A stretch of DNA of 64,000 bases from contig CBDCVY010000013.1 in NCBI GenBank assembly GCA_965223245.1, positions 806,001-870,000 on the forward strand, given 5' to 3'. Positions 34,997 through 43,791 of this stretch are shown here, in pieces (within the stretch, counting starts at the first letter, position 1; every line of letters begins with the position of its first letter). This stretch comes from CBDCVY01 sp965223245 (lineage in GTDB: Bacteria > Nitrospinota > Nitrospinia > Nitrospinales > Nitrospinaceae). The notes beneath the pieces are model-generated. The model had not been told where the DNA came from. It searched no databases and saw nothing but the letters and a program-made list of their open reading frames with translations. Made by a program: the position numbers and the translations under genes.

Positions 34997-36073
34997 TCAG
35001 GACCCCGATTTAGCTGATTTTTTACCCTTTCCGGAAGACTTGTCTTCATCTGGGGATGAATTGGTTTCTTCCTTGGGAACCAAATTGAGTTTTTCCCGAA
35101 GTTGGACTTCAATTTCATTATAAATATCAGGATTGCTTTCCAGAAAATTCTTTGAATTTTCACGTCCTTGACCGATACGGTTTTCTTTATAGGAGAACCA
35201 AGTGCCGCTTTTTTTCACAATTTCTTCTTTAACTGCCATGTCTAAAAGGTCACCTGATTTAGAAATACCTTTGCCATAGACAATATCGAATTCGCAATCC
35301 CGGAAAGGAGGCGCTAATTTGTTTTTAACAACTTTAACGCGAGTTCGGTTACCGATGACTTTGTCACCATCTTTTAATGCAGCGATCCTTCGGATGTCTA
35401 AACGGAGAGACGAGTAAAACTTCAAAGCGTTTCCGCCTGTGGTGGTTTCCGGACTTCCAAACATGACCCCAATTTTCATACGCAACTGGTTGATGAAAAT
35501 GAGAGCCGTATTGGATTTATTAATGACGCCGGTCAATTTTCTCATTGCTTGTGACATAAGCCGTGCCTGTAAACCCATGTGGGAATCCCCCATTTCGCCG
35601 TCCAGCTCTGCTTTCGGAACCAGGGCGGCCACGGAATCCACCACAATAACATCCACTGCTCCACTGCGGACAAGGACTTCAGCTATTTCCAGGGTTTGCT
35701 CACCTGTGTCGGGTTGCGAAAGCAAGAGGTCATCCAATTGGACTCCCAGATTTTTTGCGTACTTTGGATCCAGAGCATGTTCGGCATCGATAAATGCGGC
35801 TACACCACCACTTTTTTGAGCTTGGGCTAGAATATGCAAGGTTAAACTGGTTTTTCCGGAAGCTTCGGGACCATAAATTTCAGTGATTCGACCACGGGGT
35901 ACACCGCCTATTCCTAAGATATTATCTAGTGAAATAGATCCTGTGGAAATAACTGAAATTCCTTTTTGGGCTTGAGTTTGGCCCAATTTCATTATGGATC
36001 CTTTGCCGAATTGTTTTTCGATTTGAGAGAAAGCAAGATCCAGCGCTTTTTCTTTTTCGTTATCGATTGCCAT
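34997..36073 (-). CDS. recA: Recombinase RecA
   Basis: RecA forms filaments on single-stranded DNA for strand exchange and SOS induction. It is 358 residues. Walker A is GPEASGKTS (about residues 68-76), with LLLSQPDTGEQTLEIAEVLV and VDVIVVDSVAALVPKAELDG as core. The L2 and C-terminal regions are normal, ending in an acidic/lysine-rich tail (DEDKSSGKGKKSAKSGS). I looked for a LexA box upstream (36074-36126) and do not see an obvious one. Confidence 0.98.
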   Translation of the reverse strand: MAIDNEKEKALDLAFSQIEKQFGKGSIMKLGQTQAQKGISVISTGSISLDNILGIGGVPRGRITEIYGPEASGKTSLTLHILAQAQKSGGVAAFIDAEHALDPKYAKNLGVQLDDLLLSQPDTGEQTLEIAEVLVRSGAVDVIVVDSVAALVPKAELDGEMGDSHMGLQARLMSQAMRKLTGVINKSNTALIFINQLRMKIGVMFGSPETTTGGNALKFYSSLRLDIRRIAALKDGDKVIGNRTRVKVVKNKLAPPFRDCEFDIVYGKGISKSGDLLDMAVKEEIVKKSGTWFSYKENRIGQGRENSKNFLESNPDIYNEIEVQLREKLNLVPKEETNSSPDEDKSSGKGKKSAKSGS

Positions 36074-36126
36074 GTTTATTCCTCTCTAATAAATATTCTA
36101 GTTCTGCAAAGTATATGTTTTTATTT

Positions 36127-36708
36127 TCATTCTTCCAAACAGAATTTTTCCAAAACTGTATAAATGGAGCCCTGTGGGGTTAATTGACTTCTATATAAAT
36201 TAATCTTTGAAATTTCAAAGGCTTTGAGTGGGGTAGGTTTGAATATTTTAACTTCTTCGAGAAATCGATCTATTTTTTTGGTGGACTTAATTCTGGCAAT
36301 TGTTAAATGAGGGGAAAACTGTTTTTTTTCTTTCGGAAAACCCAATTCCTGTAAAGCATTTTCTATGGACTGGTTTATTTGTCTAAGATGATCCTCAGGG
36401 TCCCTTAGTCCAACCCAAAACACGCGGGGCCTGGAATAGTTTGGGAAAACTCCTGACTCACCCAACAAAACCTCAAATTGTTTAAAGCTTTTTATAGTTG
36501 AAGTTAGGTTTTTTCGAATTTGAGTTATGGATGCAGTTTCTATATCACCTAAAAACTTTAAAGTGAGATGAATATTTTCCGGAGAGACCCAACGAGCGTG
36601 AAGGTTTAAAGTTTTGAAGTGGTTTTGAAGCTGAGATAAGTACGTTTGAACTTCTTTTGGCAGGGGAACTGCGATGAAACATCGAATTTGATCAGAATTT
36701 ATTCCCAT
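36127..36708 (-). CDS. thpR: RNA 2',3'-cyclic phosphodiesterase
   Basis: This 193-residue 2H phosphoesterase opens 2',3'-cyclic phosphates at RNA ends. Both H-x-T-x motifs are present: HLTLKFLGDI (H47, T49) and HLTIARIKS near residue 132. The N-terminus IRCFIAVPLPKEVQ is typical. It precedes recA by 53 bp on the same strand; this thpR-recA neighbourhood (often with cinA) is common. Confidence 0.93.
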   Translation of the reverse strand: MGINSDQIRCFIAVPLPKEVQTYLSQLQNHFKTLNLHARWVSPENIHLTLKFLGDIETASITQIRKNLTSTIKSFKQFEVLLGESGVFPNYSRPRVFWVGLRDPEDHLRQINQSIENALQELGFPKEKKQFSPHLTIARIKSTKKIDRFLEEVKIFKPTPLKAFEISKINLYRSQLTPQGSIYTVLEKFCLEE

Positions 36709-36743
36709 TTGGCTTTAAAAATTTGGGAGAAGTAAAAATTAAG

Positions 36744-37826
36744 TTAACTCTCTTGAGTTTTTATCTCGTTTGCTAGATGAATTGTTGAAGTGGGGAATGC
36801 GCACTCTGCTCCTTCATCATCAATGATTTTAATTATTTTTAGCATAATGTCCTGTTTGATTTCATGGAAACGGACCCACTTGGTCGTTTTGGTAAATGTG
36901 TAAACAAAAAAATCCAGGGAGGAAGGAGCAAATGCGTTGAAGTTAACGATCAAAGTTTGGTTGGTGTCGATTTCCGGATGGCTCTGCAGCATTTCTTTAA
37001 CCTTTGAAACAATGGTTTCCATTTTTGAGGCATCATCGTACCGAATTCCTATTGTTTCATAGATTCTTCGATTTCGCATTCTTTGCGGATTTTCTACGGC
37101 AATATTTGCAAATATGGAGTTGGGTACATAGAGAGGACGTTTGTCAAAGGTACGAATTCGTGTTTGCCTCCAACCGATTTTCTCAACGGTTCCTTCAATA
37201 TCTCTGTCCGGGGAACGTACCCAATCACCGACAGAAAAAGGTCGGTCAAGATAAATCATCAATCCACCAAAAAAGTTTGCTAACAAGTCCCGGGCGGCAA
37301 AACCTATGGCAATTCCACCAATGCCTCCAAAAGCTAAAACTCCGGAAATACTAAATCCCATGGTTTGTAGAACAACTAAAACAGCCGTAATCACCACTGA
37401 AACCTTTAATAATTTTGCAATAGCATCCACGGTGGTAGGATCTACGTCTTTGTCAGAATGAATAAAGTTATTTTCAGCACGTTTTATAAATTGAACAAGA
37501 AACCAGGCAAAGGCAAAAATTATTAATGCATCTCGAAGAGGGCCGGCTGCATTAAATAACTCTGCTCCTGTAGACTTTTGGATGATTTGCGTGGCGAAAT
37601 AAATACCACAAACCCAGATAATTACACTTATGGGTTTTTTGATCGAAAAAAAGAATGCATCATCCCAAAGGTTTTTGGTGTTCTCAACTTTTTTAAGGAT
37701 GCGATTAAAAATGGCTCTCTGAATAAAGTCCAGCAGGAGAGCGACAAAGATCACTACAAATACTTGAAGAATGTAATTATTTTCTTTGGTCAAAAAACCG
37801 ATTATTTTTTCTAAGCTCATATCCAT
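36744..37826 (-). CDS. MscS-family mechanosensitive ion channel
   Basis: This 360-residue inner-membrane channel has about five TM helices to residue 190. The pore helix is VLAFGGIGGIAIGFAARDLL (alternating Gly/Ala), then FFGGLMIYLDRPFSVGDWVR, the MscS beta domain (GTVEKIGWRQTRIRTFDKRP, LYVPNSIFANIAVEN) and a C-terminal domain. Such channels open under membrane tension to release solutes during osmotic downshock. It lies 35 bp upstream of thpR. Confidence 0.93.
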   Translation of the reverse strand: MDMSLEKIIGFLTKENNYILQVFVVIFVALLLDFIQRAIFNRILKKVENTKNLWDDAFFFSIKKPISVIIWVCGIYFATQIIQKSTGAELFNAAGPLRDALIIFAFAWFLVQFIKRAENNFIHSDKDVDPTTVDAIAKLLKVSVVITAVLVVLQTMGFSISGVLAFGGIGGIAIGFAARDLLANFFGGLMIYLDRPFSVGDWVRSPDRDIEGTVEKIGWRQTRIRTFDKRPLYVPNSIFANIAVENPQRMRNRRIYETIGIRYDDASKMETIVSKVKEMLQSHPEIDTNQTLIVNFNAFAPSSLDFFVYTFTKTTKWVRFHEIKQDIMLKIIKIIDDEGAECAFPTSTIHLANEIKTQES

Positions 37827-37941
37827 TTATAAAAGTTATTTTTGTTTGTTTGGGTTAAATAAAGAGCCTATTTTACCAAAATCAATTTAAATTAGGCGGG
37901 GATTTTAGGTTAGAGATATGAAAATTTATTGAGAGGAAAAA

Positions 37942-38217
37942 CTATTTTAAAAACTTAGTCCAATCTGAAACTGCATTAAGCCTGGGTGCGAAATCCAAGT
38001 CATCCGGTTGAAACCTATTGGAAATCCATGAAATCAAATTGGAAACCTTTTCTTTTAATAATCCGAAAAAAGAGGGACTATTTTCAAAATATTGTTTTAT
38101 CATTTGACGCCTTAAAACAGCTTTGTAAATTTGTGGGCTGAGATTACCCTGACTGAGTCGGTGGTTTAGAACACGCAACCCGCCAGAATTCAAATAATAT
38201 CTTGAAACTTTATTCAT
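37942..38217 (-). CDS. Small hypothetical protein, 91 aa, with a coupled leader ORF
   Basis: This basic, helix-rich protein has no signal peptide; the ending includes RFQPDDLDFAPRLNAVSDWT. I do not recognise it. Its start region is unusual: a 14-bp tandem duplication (38207-38234) copies the first codons upstream, making a second ATG at 38231 that opens a five-codon ORF ending with TGA, which overlaps the real ATG (ATGA). No clear ribosome-binding site is seen for either start. Confidence 0.6.
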   Translation of the reverse strand: MNKVSRYYLNSGGLRVLNHRLSQGNLSPQIYKAVLRRQMIKQYFENSPSFFGLLKEKVSNLISWISNRFQPDDLDFAPRLNAVSDWTKFLK

Positions 38218-38234
38218 AAAACTTTATTCATAAA
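38207..38234. repeat. 14-bp tandem duplication spanning a start codon
   Basis: Two perfect adjacent copies of actttattcataaa lie at 38207-38220 and 38221-38234. Each carries the CAT that is ATG on the minus strand, so the duplication adds a minor leader ORF before the 91-residue protein. Confidence 0.9.
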
Positions 38235-38355
38235 AATTAATTCAAAAATTTAAGAGGAAATGTTGGTTCCTATCCGTTAAATTAAATTGTATGGATAAAT
38301 TCATGCTAATAACTTGGATAGTTTTGTTAGATACCCCAATTAATAAGAGTATCGG

Positions 38356-39159
38356 ATGACTTTTTACAAAGCATTAGCCCTGTATTTGGTTGTAAGCACT
38401 ATTGTTTTTGGGTGCGGGAACGGGGCTGGTGAAAATGAAATTGAAGCAGTTTTAGTAAATATGCATTCTGATTTGGGGTTTGAGCCTCCACAAAAGAAAA
38501 CTGTTTCAGAAGAATTTAACAACAAGATATTACAGTCCTCTTTTTCAGAAATGAAACGGAAAACTACTTCGAAATATAAGAAAAACGAAGATTTTAAATT
38601 CAATTCTGATTTGAATTATCAAAGTTTAGAGCGACATGAATTCTTATCCTCATTTCAGCAGGGTTCCCTAAAACAAAACTACTCAACAAAGAAAATTGAA
38701 AAGAAGAAAATTGAGAAGGAAGAAGTGATTTTTAAAAATGAAAAGTCTCTGGTTTTAGCAGGTAAAGGGTTTAATATAAAAACTTTTGAAAAGCATGCTT
38801 CCGGTCGAATTAAAATGAACCCTAGACGATTTTTAATTTCCAGGCCTCCAGAAATTCCTGAGAAAGCAGCAGAAGAACATATTGACCCCAATGACGAAAA
38901 CCTGAAAGCTTATAGACCAATAATTTTTCATAGTAGGGCAACAGGGTTTAATACGACCATTAAACAGAATCATTTTCAAGAAGCGGGGTCATCTTTGAAT
39001 TACCAGCCAACTAAAACTCATCCCATTGCTGATTCGCAAGTATTAATGAACCGAGAAGAAAAAGCTGATGTGAAATTGAAGCCCAGCTTCAGGAAAATTG
39101 ACCTTCTTCGAGGAGACCCAAATTTAAATAAAAGGGATTTTTATAGTCTTCCTCAATAG
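38356..39159 (+). CDS. Lipoprotein, unknown, charged and low complexity
   Basis: The lipoprotein signal is residues 1-20 with the lipobox ending VFGC (C20). The mature 247 residues are rich in Lys, Glu, Ser and Asn, with no recognisable domain; short runs such as KKIEKKKIEKEE suggest a flexible or coiled region. It is convergent with a 47-residue minus-strand ORF. No function can be suggested. Confidence 0.7.
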   Translation: MTFYKALALYLVVSTIVFGCGNGAGENEIEAVLVNMHSDLGFEPPQKKTVSEEFNNKILQSSFSEMKRKTTSKYKKNEDFKFNSDLNYQSLERHEFLSSFQQGSLKQNYSTKKIEKKKIEKEEVIFKNEKSLVLAGKGFNIKTFEKHASGRIKMNPRRFLISRPPEIPEKAAEEHIDPNDENLKAYRPIIFHSRATGFNTTIKQNHFQEAGSSLNYQPTKTHPIADSQVLMNREEKADVKLKPSFRKIDLLRGDPNLNKRDFYSLPQ

Positions 39160-39179
39160 GGTGTCCGAGGCGACAAAGC

Positions 39180-39323
39180 TTAAGAAGTTTTTCTAAACCA
39201 AAAAAAAACAACCCAAAATAAAATAACAAATACCAAAACTAATATGCGTCGTGGGAGGCTAATTTGCGATCCTCTTTTGTCTGATTTTTTGGATAAGGCG
39301 GGTTTGGTGTTATTAGATTTCAT
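39180..39323 (-). CDS. Possible tiny membrane protein, 47 aa
   Basis: Hand translation runs from ATG at 39321-39323 to TAA at 39180-39182. The product has a basic, Ser/Lys-rich N-terminus (MKSNNTKPALSKKSDKRGSQ) and one C-terminal TM helix (ILVLVFVILFWVVFFW). It begins 9 bp after the stop of the SUMF gene on the same strand. It has no clear ribosome-binding site and may not be expressed. Confidence 0.4.
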   Translation of the reverse strand: MKSNNTKPALSKKSDKRGSQISLPRRILVLVFVILFWVVFFWFRKTS

Positions 39324-39332
39324 CTTGAAAGT

Positions 39333-40382
39333 TCATGGGGTTTTTGCACAACGAAACCCAAAGCTGTTATTTTTAACTTCAGGATTAAAAAAGCTTCGAT
39401 TAAAAGTAGGAGCGCTAATTCCGCACCCATAGGACAAACAGTCAAACCAAGAACCCCCTTTTAAAACCCTTTTGTCTTTACCATACTCGGCTTTTGGGAT
39501 GGTATTCCCCGGGTGAGGCAAATAATAAGCATCAACCCATTCCCAGACATTACCGGACATATCAAAAAGACCATAGGGGCTTCGGCCTTCCGGATAGGAA
39601 CCCACAGGTTCAGTTCCGGTTGAGTTTTTGTAAGGATTATTCGATTTATTTACATCCCAAACATTGCCCCAAGGATAAATATTTCCATCGATGCCTCTTG
39701 CAGCTTTTTCCCACTCCTGTTCGTTGGGTAACCGTTTTTCTTTCCATTTGCAATAGTCGTTAGCATCAAACCAACTGACATATATTACAGGGTGCTTTTC
39801 TTTTCCGGGAGGAATATTCCCTTGTGGCCAATGGTGTGGAGTTTTTCTTTGAGTGGCCTCCGTAAACATTTTATAGTTTTCGTTAGTGACTTCATGAGTG
39901 TCTATGTAAAACGCGTCAGTCTGGTTAATATGTTCCGGAGACTCATCATCCCATCGCTCATTGGAACCCATTATGAACTCGCCTGCTTCGATGAAGGCCA
40001 TACCTGGTATTTTAGAATGATGGGTAGGTTTTTGATTTTTAGAATTTTTTTTAGAAGCTAAGGAAGGTGGGCGATAAGAGTTCACGCGTTGGTTAGGGTG
40101 TACATTCTCTAAAAGGAAAAATGGTGTAGGTTTGTTGAACGGATTTCGCTTTTTCTTATCGACGCTTTCAATATGGCAAGATTTGCATTTGTCGTCTTGG
40201 GTTTTACTTTCTTTGGTTTTAAGAATATTTTCAGGCAAGTGGCAGCTTGTATTGCAAGTTTGCTTTGTATTATTTTGATTTTTTAAACTCTCAAAAGATT
40301 CCAGGCCAGGTGGAACCCACATGAATGCGATGAGAAAAAACAATGTTAAGAAAAGTTTGCTGTTTAATATTAAACGACTCAT
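39333..40382 (-). CDS. SUMF/FGE-like protein with N-terminal haem-binding-like Cys motifs
   Basis: This 349-residue exported protein has an N-terminal hydrophobic signal (LILNSKLFLTLFFLIAFMWV). Two c-type haem-like motifs follow: CNTSCH (C43, C47, H48; spacing CX3CH) and CKSCH (C66, C69, H70; canonical CXXCH). A linker to about residue 125 leads into a formylglycine-generating-enzyme/SUMF domain: AFIEAGEFIMGSNERWDDES, HEVTNENYKMF, RLPNEQEWEKAARG, and the ending GSWFDCLSYGCG. The Cys pair C315/C320 (CX4C) matches the catalytic pair of FGE. No sulfatase gene is in the window. Confidence 0.85.
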   Translation of the reverse strand: MSRLILNSKLFLTLFFLIAFMWVPPGLESFESLKNQNNTKQTCNTSCHLPENILKTKESKTQDDKCKSCHIESVDKKKRNPFNKPTPFFLLENVHPNQRVNSYRPPSLASKKNSKNQKPTHHSKIPGMAFIEAGEFIMGSNERWDDESPEHINQTDAFYIDTHEVTNENYKMFTEATQRKTPHHWPQGNIPPGKEKHPVIYVSWFDANDYCKWKEKRLPNEQEWEKAARGIDGNIYPWGNVWDVNKSNNPYKNSTGTEPVGSYPEGRSPYGLFDMSGNVWEWVDAYYLPHPGNTIPKAEYGKDKRVLKGGSWFDCLSYGCGISAPTFNRSFFNPEVKNNSFGFRCAKTP

Positions 40383-40494
40383 AAATTATCTGAGATTATT
40401 AATCTTAAAAACTTTTAATATTATTCTTCCGTTAGATTCTATAAAATGACAACGTGCTAGTCAAAGTGCAAATTTTTAAGAAGGTTTAATCTCA

Positions 40495-41322
40495 ATGAAT
40501 AATTGGCGGTGGATGGATGATGGTGCTCAAGATGGCGTAAGAAATATGGCGACAGATTTTGCCTTACTCCAATCTTGTGAACAAAATCTTGCGGTACCCA
40601 CTCTCAGGTTTTATAGTTGGTCCCAGCCGACAGTTTCCATTGGTCATTTTCAAAAATTAGCTAAGGACATCAATTGGGATCGATGTATCAAAAAAAAAAT
40701 TCCAGTAATTCGTCGACCCACTGGCGGACGAGCAATCTTGCATTCACATGAAATAACTTACTGTGTGGCAGCCCCAAATTCTCATCCGGACTTTTCCAAA
40801 GGAATGAAGCATACTCATTTCGTTATCAGCCAAGCTTTAATTGCCGGATTAAATGAATTAGGAGTAAGTGACGCCGGAATTCAATATAAATCCAAATGTG
40901 ATAACACCGGAAATCAGGATCGATCTCCAGCATGTTTTTCTTCCTTAAATCATTGTGAAATTGCTGTGGGAGGCAAGAAGCTAATTGGGAGTGCGCAGAA
41001 AAGGACACGAAAAGCTTTTATGCAGCATGGATCAATTTTGCTGGAGTTTAATCCGGAGGAATTATCAACCCTTTTAATCTTTAAAGATGAAAAAAATCGT
41101 GAAGTTTTTAACACGAGGTTGAATGATGCGATCACAGCCTTAAACCATTTGGGCATTTCAGTTTTTACATATCATAAAGTGTTGGACGCTATGTTGATTG
41201 GTTTTAAAAGGACCTTTTCTGGGGATTGGCGAAAAGGTGGCCTGAGTAATGAGGAGAATGCTATGGTAAATAAAAGTCTTGAAAAATGGCATGAAACATT
41301 TCCTGTTGAAGCTGTATTGTAA
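40495..41322 (+). CDS. lipM: Lipoate/octanoate protein ligase family, probably octanoyltransferase LipM
   Basis: This 275-residue BPL/LplA-fold enzyme has RRPTGGRAILHSHEITYC in the N-terminal half and the region ACFSSLNHCEIAVGGKKLIG in the middle. LipM-type octanoyltransferases have a catalytic Cys in a comparable 'ACF/GACFD' position before the conserved Lys segment. LipM moves octanoyl from acyl carrier protein to GcvH/E2 domains, where LipA inserts sulfur. LplA-type ligase activity is an alternative. Confidence 0.85.
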   Translation: MNNWRWMDDGAQDGVRNMATDFALLQSCEQNLAVPTLRFYSWSQPTVSIGHFQKLAKDINWDRCIKKKIPVIRRPTGGRAILHSHEITYCVAAPNSHPDFSKGMKHTHFVISQALIAGLNELGVSDAGIQYKSKCDNTGNQDRSPACFSSLNHCEIAVGGKKLIGSAQKRTRKAFMQHGSILLEFNPEELSTLLIFKDEKNREVFNTRLNDAITALNHLGISVFTYHKVLDAMLIGFKRTFSGDWRKGGLSNEENAMVNKSLEKWHETFPVEAVL

Positions 41323-41357
41323 AACAAATTTTTGTATTTTATTATCCGATTCTTTTT

Positions 41358-42614
41358 ATGATTCCATTTAAAAAACTCAAGTTGATATTCGTATTAATGA
41401 TTTTTGTTCAATTTCTTAATTTGGGTTGTAGTAAAAAGAAAATTTTTAGAGAAGATCCTCATACTCAAAGTTATAAAGATTACACCGATAAATTTTTTCA
41501 AAACCTTCCTAATGGAATTCAACAAGCGAGTTTTTCCTTCTTAAACCGAGATCCCAATATTGATTTAGCTTTGTTATATAAAAGTGAAACAGGAAAACCT
41601 TTAGTTAAAGTTTGGGTAAATGAAAATAATTTAAAATTTGTGCCCGTCAAGAGAACGGGATGGGAAGGGCAGATCGGGGATCAAATTAACTCTATGGTTG
41701 TGGGAGATTTGGATCATGATTTTTCTGCTGATGTGATATTAGCTGGAAAATTCTCTGATGGATCTATAGCTAAACTTTTATTCAATAATGGAAAAGGTTA
41801 TTTTTATTCAAAACATAATGTTGAATTGCCTCCGCTTCAAAATGGTATTGAGAAAGTAAGTTTAGTGGATTTGGACGGAGATGGGCATAGGGATTTATTT
41901 TTTTTTGGAAAGCGGGTTACCCAAGATAATGGTGATATGAGTGATTATTCTGCCCAGTTATTTTTAAACAATGGGAAAGGGGAGTTTAAGGATATGACGC
42001 GCCTTTTATTACCAACTCTTCCTCCTGGAATCGTGGGTACTTCTTTTGCAGACTATGATGGAGATGCCTCTATTGATATTTTTCTGGTATTGGGTCAGGG
42101 CCAGAATCGTCTATTATTAAATAATGGTCATGGAAAATTCCAGGATCGCACAAACGACTTATTGCCATTTATTAAGGACGAAAGTTTGTTTGCGGATTGG
42201 GCGGATTTTGATTTGGACGGGGATAATGATTTATTAGTGGTGAATAAAGAAATTCGAGAAAGTAATCGGACTTTTCCAAACGAATATTGTTATATGCTGG
42301 TGAATATTGGAAGTGGATACTTTAAGAAAGGGCCTCTAAAAGTACTTCCACAGGTTCCTTCTAAGGCTGTTTATTTATTAGACGCTAATGACTCCGAGAT
42401 TCCTGATGCAATAATTTTAAGTGAAAAAGGAATTCACTTTCTCAGAGGAATTGGTAAATGGAGGTTTGCCAGAGAATCAAAAAAGCGTCTTCCTAAGAAT
42501 GTTTTTTTTAAAGGATTAACTTTTGGAGATGTTAATGGGGATTCATTTTTAGATATTTTTGGTTTTTCAGAAAAGGCCGGGAAAGGTTTGCTTTGGATTA
42601 ATACATTTGATTGA
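41358..42614 (+). CDS. FG-GAP/VCBS-repeat lipoprotein
   Basis: This 418-residue protein has a lipoprotein signal with Cys24 (LNLGCSKKK). Five or so FG-GAP repeats carry Ca-binding-like Asp loops: DLDHDFSADVILAG, DLDGDGHRDLFFFG, DYDGDASIDIFLVLG, DFDLDGDNDLLVVN and DVNGDSFLDIFGF. This makes a beta-propeller on the periplasmic or outer surface. Such proteins often mediate binding, but the partner is unknown. It follows lipM by 35 bp and precedes a TerB-like gene. Confidence 0.82.
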   Translation: MIPFKKLKLIFVLMIFVQFLNLGCSKKKIFREDPHTQSYKDYTDKFFQNLPNGIQQASFSFLNRDPNIDLALLYKSETGKPLVKVWVNENNLKFVPVKRTGWEGQIGDQINSMVVGDLDHDFSADVILAGKFSDGSIAKLLFNNGKGYFYSKHNVELPPLQNGIEKVSLVDLDGDGHRDLFFFGKRVTQDNGDMSDYSAQLFLNNGKGEFKDMTRLLLPTLPPGIVGTSFADYDGDASIDIFLVLGQGQNRLLLNNGHGKFQDRTNDLLPFIKDESLFADWADFDLDGDNDLLVVNKEIRESNRTFPNEYCYMLVNIGSGYFKKGPLKVLPQVPSKAVYLLDANDSEIPDAIILSEKGIHFLRGIGKWRFARESKKRLPKNVFFKGLTFGDVNGDSFLDIFGFSEKAGKGLLWINTFD

Positions 42615-42643
42615 TATGATTTCTACTTAATTAAGGAAATAAA

Positions 42644-43540
42644 ATGGCATCGTTTAAAAATACTACTTTCTTAAAAGTTTTAGCTGTTGTTGCTTGGGCT
42701 GATGGTGAAATGACTGAGTCAGAAAAAAATATTTTAAAAAAATTCTACCGGAAATTTGGATTAAACAAACAAAGCTTATCCGAATTAGGACCTTATTTAA
42801 ACGCTCCCATTCCAAAGGAGGATCAGGAACAATTATTTAAACAGTTGGCGGCAGAGTTAGGTAGCAAGACAGATAAGAAAATGGTTTCTGATGCACTAAA
42901 TGAGATGGCAAATGCTGATAAAAAAGTGACTTCTGAAGAGAGAAAACTACTAGAAGAGTTTGCTCAAGTACTTCAAAAGTCAAATTTCACAAAACGCTCC
43001 TTTGGTAAAATTCGTAATTTTTTTCATGGGAAAATATTTAAGCCGGCTCGAGAGAGAAACCCTGAACTAAATAAATATTTTAAAAATATTGTAATGAAAC
43101 AATTGGAACTCAAGAAAGGGAATTCCAAAGTTAATTTAGATGAAGATGATGTTTATTTTATCTGTTTGTTTGGGACTTTATTGGCTTCCGTGGCGCATAT
43201 TGACGATCACTTCGATGAAAGTGAGAAAAAAGCGATAAAAAATATATTGAAGGAGCGGTTTGAGTTTTCAACATCAGAATTAAAATTATTATTTCAAGTG
43301 ATTGAAGGGCAAGCTAAAGCTGGATTTGATTTTCATGAAGTTGTTTCCGAATTTAATCGGTTGTACTCTTATAATGAGCGCGAAAAAACGGTGGATTGTT
43401 TTTTTGCAGTAGCAGGGGCTGATGGGAACATTTCTCACGAGGAATCCGAAGAGATTAGAAGAATAACAAAAGCTATGCATATCCCTCATTCGGTATTTAA
43501 GGAAGGGAAGAAAAAGATACTAAAGCAAATTCGTGGTTAA
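42644..43540 (+). CDS. TerB-like (tellurite-resistance-type) helical protein, two repeats
   Basis: This 298-residue cytoplasmic protein has two TerB-type helical modules. The first (about residues 8-100) carries VLAVVAWADGEMTESEKNIL. The second, about residues 165-295, has FFAVAGADGNISHEESEEI near its end. The acidic Asp-Gly-x-x-x-x-Glu pattern matches the metal-binding-like core of TerB. No ter genes or toxic-metal genes surround it. It lies 29 bp after the FG-GAP gene. Confidence 0.75.
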   Translation: MASFKNTTFLKVLAVVAWADGEMTESEKNILKKFYRKFGLNKQSLSELGPYLNAPIPKEDQEQLFKQLAAELGSKTDKKMVSDALNEMANADKKVTSEERKLLEEFAQVLQKSNFTKRSFGKIRNFFHGKIFKPARERNPELNKYFKNIVMKQLELKKGNSKVNLDEDDVYFICLFGTLLASVAHIDDHFDESEKKAIKNILKERFEFSTSELKLLFQVIEGQAKAGFDFHEVVSEFNRLYSYNEREKTVDCFFAVAGADGNISHEESEEIRRITKAMHIPHSVFKEGKKKILKQIRG

Positions 43541-43584
43541 GGTGGTAAAGGATAATTCTTTCAGATTTGAACGTAGGGTGAGTG

Positions 43585-43770
43585 ATGACTGAGAAATTTC
43601 AAAACAAGAAATTTATCGGGATAAATTTTCAATGCTGTAATGTCTATAAACGAGTTTATATTAATAAAGACAAAAATGCCTATGAGGGTAATTGCCCTAA
43701 ATGCTACCGAAAGGTAAAAGTGTTAATTGGTTCAAATGGAACCGATCAACGGTTTTTTGACGCACATTAA
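43585..43770 (+). CDS. Small zinc-ribbon-like protein, about 61 aa
   Basis: A Cys-Cys pair (NFQCCNVYKRV) and a CPKC pair (GNCPKCYRKVKVLIG) suggest a zinc-binding fold. The frame opens with GTG at 43582 or ATG at 43585; AGGGTGAG upstream suits the ATG. It is 21 bp upstream of dtd and may share its transcript. Function is unknown. Confidence 0.6.
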   Translation: MTEKFQNKKFIGINFQCCNVYKRVYINKDKNAYEGNCPKCYRKVKVLIGSNGTDQRFFDAH

Positions 43771-43791
43771 ATCTTCTTTATTTTTTTCTAG

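Noticed and set aside
35439..35819. Plus-strand 126-residue frame inside recA
   Set aside because: Antisense of a highly conserved gene with no start signal.
36074..36126. LexA box upstream of recA
   Set aside because: No convincing palindrome of the known SOS-box types was seen in the gap.
39244..39432. Plus-strand 62-residue frame
   Set aside because: It overlaps the conserved C-terminus of the SUMF gene in antisense and lacks a ribosome-binding site.
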